Below, in pieces: positions 4,329-7,752 of a stretch of 7,752 nucleotides of DNA. Position numbers and translations under genes: made by a program. The stretch's first letter is position 1, and each line of letters opens with the position of its first letter. The DNA is from Treponema sp. (lineage in GTDB: Bacteria; Spirochaetota; Spirochaetia; Treponematales; Breznakiellaceae). The notes beneath the pieces were generated by a model, which saw only the letters and a program-made list of their open reading frames with translations, had not been told where the DNA came from and searched no databases. The stretch is from assembly GCA_009780545.1 (NCBI GenBank), contig WQZW01000061.1:1-7752 (forward strand), written 5' to 3'.

Positions 4329-6926
4329 ATGAAGATTTCCGGAAACGTGCAGGCGATAATCAACGCCGCGTACAACGAGGCGCGGCTGCGCAACCACGAA
4401 TACCTGACCCCGGAGCATGTGCTGTACGCGGCCCTGGCCTTCGAACAGGTGCAGTCGGTGCTGGCCGCCTGCGGGGTCGAGTACGGGCAGATGCGGGACG
4501 ACATCGAGGCTTATTTCAACGAGAAGCTGCTCAGCGTCCCTTCGAAGAGCGATCCGATACAGACGGTGGGATTCCACAGCGTGATCGAACGGGCCGCGAT
4601 GCAGAGCCGGGCGGCCGGCAAGGATGCGGTGGACGTGGCCGACATCCTCCTCTCGCTGTTCGACGAGGAACGCAACCATGCCGGCTACTGCCTGCGCAAG
4701 GCCGGGATCAGGCGGCTGAAGCTGACCGAGATACTCGCCCGCGGCGAATTCGACGCGGCCAAGTTCTCGCCGGCCGGGGACGAGGGCGGGGATTCCGGTC
4801 CCCGGGGAAGGGACCGGGGCAAACGTTCCGCGCTGGAACGCTTTGCCGGCGACCTTACCGAACAGGCCCGTTCCGGCAAGCTCGAACCCTTCATCGGCAG
4901 GGAGGACGAGCTGGACCGCACCGTCCAGGTCCTCTGCCGGAGGATGAAGAACAACCCGGTCCATGTGGGGGATTCCGGGGTGGGCAAGACGGCCGTCACC
5001 GAAGGCCTTGCCCAGAGAATCGTGGCCGGGCAGGTGCCGCCCGCAATCAGGGACTTCAGCATCTACGCCCTGGACATGGGGGCCCTGCTTGCCGGGACCA
5101 AGTACCGGGGCGACTTCGAGGACCGGATCAAGGAGGTGATCGAGGAGATCCTCAAAAAGGAAAAGGCCATCCTCTTTATCGACGAGATACACACCCTGGT
5201 CGGCGCCGGCGCGGTTTCCGGCGGCGCCATGGACGCCTCCAACCTGCTCAAGCCGGCGCTGAGTTCCGGCAAGCTGCGGTGCATCGGTTCTACCACCCAC
5301 GAGGAGTACGGGAAGTTCTTCGACAAGGACCGGGCGCTCTCCCGGCGTTTCCAGAAAATCGACATCAACGAACCTTCCGAGGCCGACGCCATCGCGATCC
5401 TCAACGGGCTGAAGTCCAAGTACGAGGAATTCCACCATGTGAAGTACAGCGACGGGGCAATCGAGGCCGCCGTCCGCCTTTCCTCCCAGTTCATCACCGA
5501 ACGGCGGCTTCCGGACAAGGCCATCGACGTGATCGACGAGGCCGGGGCCTTCGCCCGAATCGCCGCCTACGCCCGCCTGAACGGGTCCGGGGCCGAGCAT
5601 GCCCCCGAGGCCGTTTCCGCAGGCAACCTCGCCGAGGGGGAACTGCCGGAAACCGAGAACGGGATTGCCGGCATCATGCCCACTGCCGGCAATCCGGGCG
5701 ATGCCGAGGTCAGGGCCTCGGGTACCGGAAACGAGACCGAAGCCGCAGAGACCGATGTCGGAAAAGGGGGCGGAGCGGATGCAAATTACGAAGAGAAAAA
5801 AGATACCGAAGGCAGGGTATCGCCCGGATCGGGGAACGTTACCTCGACCTCGGAGGCGGACAAGGTGATCGAGACCGTCGAGGTCGGGCTTCCCCTGATC
5901 GAGACGGTGATCTCCAAGATAGCCCGCATCCCTGCGCGTTCGGTGGGCGAGGACGAGCGGGACAAGCTCCGGCTCCTGGAGGCGAGGCTGAAGGAAAAGG
6001 TTTTCGGCCAGGACGCCGCCATCGCGTCGGTGGTGCGGGCGGTCAAGCAGTCCAGGGCCGGTTTCCGGGCGGAGGGCAGGCCGGTGGCCAACTTCCTGTT
6101 CGTGGGGCCCACCGGCGTGGGCAAGACCGAACTTGCCCGCCAGCTGGCCGAGATCATGGGAATCGCCATGCTCCGCTTCGACATGAGCGAGTACCAGGAG
6201 AAGCACGCCGTTTCAAGGCTCATCGGTTCGGCGCCGGGCTACGTCGGCTACGAGGACGGGGGCCAGCTTACCGACGCGGTACGCAAACAGCCCCGGGCCG
6301 TGGTCCTCCTTGACGAGATCGAGAAGGCACATTCGGACATCTACAACATCCTCCTGCAGATCATGGACTACGCCACGCTGACCGACAACCAGGGCCGCAA
6401 GGCCGACTTCCGCAACGTCGTCCTGATCATGACCAGCAATGCCGGCGCGCGGGAGATCGGCCGGGAACTGATCGGCTTCGGGGAACGGGTCCAGGACGAG
6501 AGCGTGGTGGACGGGGCCGTGGAAAAGATCTTCACCCCGGAATTCCGCAACCGACTGGACTCGGTGGTCCGCTTCACCCATCTTTCCGGCGAGATCATGG
6601 CTTCCATAGTAAGGAAGGAACTGACGCTCTTTACCGAACAGCTTGCCGAGAAGAAGGTCCGGCTGGCGGTTACCCGGGAATGCATCGCCAAACTTGCCGA
6701 GGAAGGCTACAGCCGGGAGTTCGGGGCGCGGAACGTGGGAAGGATCATCGAGGAAAAGATCAAGAGCTTCTTCGTGGACGAGGTGCTGTTCGGCAGGCTC
6801 AGTTCCGGCGGGGTGGCAACGGTGGACTGGCGGGACGGAGGGTACGCCATCGACATAACCGGTTCCGGAGAGGAGGAAGGGGATCCCAGGCGCGCGGAAA
6901 AACGCCTCCAGGCAATGCCCCTGTAG
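4329..6926 (+). CDS. clpA: ClpA, AAA+ unfoldase subunit of ClpAP protease, with a long inter-module insertion
   Basis: ClpA is a hexameric ATPase that unfolds substrates and threads them into ClpP. The 865-residue protein has an N-domain (1 to about 143; MKISGNVQAIINAAYNEARL), a Gly/Arg-rich linker (145-165), and a first AAA+ module with Walker A GDSGVGKT (214-221), pore loop KYRGDFE (258-264), Walker B ILFIDEIH (281-288) and Arg pair at 339-340. The second module has Walker A GPTGVGKT (593-600), pore loop GYVG (637-640), Walker B LLDEIEKAH (660-668), sensor Asn704, EFRNRLD (738-744) and sensor-2 GAR (799-801). The tripeptide IGF (715-717) fits the ClpP-binding loop and argues for ClpA rather than ClpB; ClpB's coiled-coil middle domain is absent. 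Odd: about 95 polar Gly/Ala/Glu/Thr-rich residues (roughly 418-512) sit between the modules, where E. coli ClpA has only a short link. E. coli ClpA is about 758 residues, so the insertion accounts for most of the extra length. The start follows AAGGAG. clpP is not in the window. Confidence 0.97.
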   Translation: MKISGNVQAIINAAYNEARLRNHEYLTPEHVLYAALAFEQVQSVLAACGVEYGQMRDDIEAYFNEKLLSVPSKSDPIQTVGFHSVIERAAMQSRAAGKDAVDVADILLSLFDEERNHAGYCLRKAGIRRLKLTEILARGEFDAAKFSPAGDEGGDSGPRGRDRGKRSALERFAGDLTEQARSGKLEPFIGREDELDRTVQVLCRRMKNNPVHVGDSGVGKTAVTEGLAQRIVAGQVPPAIRDFSIYALDMGALLAGTKYRGDFEDRIKEVIEEILKKEKAILFIDEIHTLVGAGAVSGGAMDASNLLKPALSSGKLRCIGSTTHEEYGKFFDKDRALSRRFQKIDINEPSEADAIAILNGLKSKYEEFHHVKYSDGAIEAAVRLSSQFITERRLPDKAIDVIDEAGAFARIAAYARLNGSGAEHAPEAVSAGNLAEGELPETENGIAGIMPTAGNPGDAEVRASGTGNETEAAETDVGKGGGADANYEEKKDTEGRVSPGSGNVTSTSEADKVIETVEVGLPLIETVISKIARIPARSVGEDERDKLRLLEARLKEKVFGQDAAIASVVRAVKQSRAGFRAEGRPVANFLFVGPTGVGKTELARQLAEIMGIAMLRFDMSEYQEKHAVSRLIGSAPGYVGYEDGGQLTDAVRKQPRAVVLLDEIEKAHSDIYNILLQIMDYATLTDNQGRKADFRNVVLIMTSNAGAREIGRELIGFGERVQDESVVDGAVEKIFTPEFRNRLDSVVRFTHLSGEIMASIVRKELTLFTEQLAEKKVRLAVTRECIAKLAEEGYSREFGARNVGRIIEEKIKSFFVDEVLFGRLSSGGVATVDWRDGGYAIDITGSGEEEGDPRRAEKRLQAMPL

Positions 6927-7640
6927 ATGCCGGACTGCAGGCCGCCTCCTCCGGGACCCGACCCGGACTTCCCCTACCTCCGGGAGTACATGCGCTACCG
7001 GTTTCCCCCGCCCGAGAATGCGAGGGACGGAGTGGTGGCCGCAGGGGGAAACCTCTCCCCCGGAATGTTGCTGTCCGCCTACGAGCAGGGCATCTTCCCC
7101 TGGTACGGCCCGGGCGACCCGATCATCTGGCAGTCGCCCGATCCCCGCATGGTGATCTTCCCCGAGGACCTGCATGTCTCCCGCTCCATGAAAAAGGTGC
7201 TCGCCCGGGGGGATTTTCGGATCTCCTTCAACCGGGACTTCGGCTCGGTGATCAGGAACTGCGCCGAGACGTTCAGGCCGGGGCAGGACGGAACCTGGAT
7301 CGACGCCGACATCATAGCCGCCTACGGCAAACTGCACCTGCTGGGATACGCCATTTCCGCCGAGGCCTACCGCGGGGAACGGCTCGTCGGCGGCTGCTAC
7401 GGGATACGCCTGGCGAACCGGGGCCCGAAGGTGTTCTGCGGGGAATCGATGTTCGCCCTGGAACCCAACGCTTCCAAGGCCGCCTTCCTCACCCTCGCCC
7501 GCCGCCTCTTCGCCGAGGACTTCGCCTTCGTCGACTGCCAGATCCCCACCGACCACCTGCGCAGCCTCGGCGGACGGGAAATGCCCCGCCGGGAATTCCT
7601 GGAGCTTTTGCGGAAGGCGCTTGAGGACGACCGTGCCTGA
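6927..7640 (+). CDS. aat: Leucyl/phenylalanyl-tRNA--protein transferase
   Basis: Aat transfers Leu or Phe from aminoacyl-tRNA to proteins with N-terminal Lys or Arg, creating N-degrons read by ClpS. The 237-residue product (E. coli about 234) shows the family blocks: GGNLSPGMLLSAYEQGIFPW (41-60 region), SPDPRMVIFPE, HVSRSMKK, GTWID with Trp124, FCGESMFALEPNASK with Glu173, and FVDCQIPTDHLRSLGGREMPRR with Asp203 and Gln205. Trp59, Trp124, Glu173, Asp203 and Gln205 correspond to residues reported as important in the E. coli enzyme (alignment by eye). The usual WWSPDPR is WQSPDPR (Gln69). The ATG directly follows the clpA TAG with no gap, and no strong Shine-Dalgarno is seen, which suggests translational coupling. 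An alternative ATG at 6990 has GGGAG only three bases away and would remove the FPYLRE segment that I believe is conserved, so I prefer 6927. Identity is secure; the start is moderately so. Confidence 0.95.
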   Translation: MPDCRPPPPGPDPDFPYLREYMRYRFPPPENARDGVVAAGGNLSPGMLLSAYEQGIFPWYGPGDPIIWQSPDPRMVIFPEDLHVSRSMKKVLARGDFRISFNRDFGSVIRNCAETFRPGQDGTWIDADIIAAYGKLHLLGYAISAEAYRGERLVGGCYGIRLANRGPKVFCGESMFALEPNASKAAFLTLARRLFAEDFAFVDCQIPTDHLRSLGGREMPRREFLELLRKALEDDRA

Positions 7641-7685
7641 GGAAGGCCGCAGGGCAACAGCATTTAACTTTTGGCCCCGCCGAGT

Positions 7686-7705
7686 AACCGCGCTTTTGTG
7701 CGGTT
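7686..7705 (+). terminator. Hairpin after aat, possible operon terminator
   Basis: AACCGCGC (7686-7693) pairs with GTGCGGTT (7698-7705) around TTTT, giving 8 pairs including one G-U. It lies 45 bases after the aat stop, a sensible place for the end of the clpS-clpA-aat transcript. Only TTTA follows the stem, not a U-run, so termination efficiency would be doubtful. Confidence 0.4.
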
Positions 7706-7727
7706 TAGGTTGGGGAAGAGATTCAAC

Positions 7728-7752
7728 CACGGAGTTACACGGAGAACACGGA
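7728..7752. repeat. Start of a CACGGAGAA-type short-period repeat, cut by the window edge
   Basis: Three copies of CACGGA occur in a row: CACGGAGTTA (7728-7737), CACGGAGAA (7738-7746) and CACGGA (7747-7752), periods 10 and 9. Similar ACCACGGAG..ACACGGAG sequences occur between genes in many unrelated bacteria, from memory. The rest of the array, if any, lies beyond the window. It marks the end of the coding block and no gene is visible in these last bases. Confidence 0.5.

Noticed and set aside
4176..6206. Long minus-strand open frame opposite clpA
   Set aside because: It is antisense to an unmistakable ClpA, has no recognisable domains and reads as Gly/Pro/His/Val-rich shadow protein, as expected in GC-rich DNA.
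6213..7730. Minus-strand open frame opposite the clpA end and aat
   Set aside because: It spans two real genes and an intergenic region on the other strand; composition is that of a shadow frame.

Overview
The window is GC-rich bacterial DNA from an unidentified organism, with dense coding on both strands. The best taxonomic hint is the ribosomal protein S2 fragment: its N-terminus ([18 protein letters not shown], from a TTG codon) looks like that of Treponema-type spirochaetes. The large MalT-like LuxR-family regulator also resembles proteins I recall as abundant in gut treponemes. I therefore infer a GC-rich member of the Spirochaetota, from memory of the families and without any search.

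Layout. Positions 1-372 (minus) hold the first 124 residues of rpsB, cut by the window edge. A 119-base leader with two possible hairpins separates it from a maf-type nucleotide pyrophosphatase gene (492-1079, minus). A divergent promoter region (about 1080-1252) follows, then an 865-residue STAND-ATPase/LuxR regulator on the plus strand (1253-3850). The 3' end of that gene runs into a cluster of three strong hairpins (3810-3914) that encodes the last residues and the stop codon. Then comes a tight plus-strand operon: clpS (3986-4318), clpA (4329-6926) and aat (6927-7640). The last 112 bases hold a hairpin and the start of a short-period repeat (CACGGAGAA type) that runs off the window.

How the genes work together. 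clpS, clpA and aat together make the substrate-recognition side of the bacterial N-degron (N-end rule) pathway. Aat adds Leu or Phe to proteins with basic N-termini, ClpS binds the destabilising N-terminal residue, and ClpA unfolds the substrate for the ClpP peptidase, which is not in this window. The regulator lies just upstream on the same strand but is separated by strong hairpins; nothing in the sequence links it functionally to the operon. maf and rpsB are housekeeping genes on the opposite strand.

The least ordinary items are a disordered-looking insertion of about 95 residues between the two AAA+ modules of ClpA, the hairpin cluster that supplies the regulator's C-terminus, and the structured leader plus TTG start of rpsB. 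I do not see a clearly new multi-gene system.
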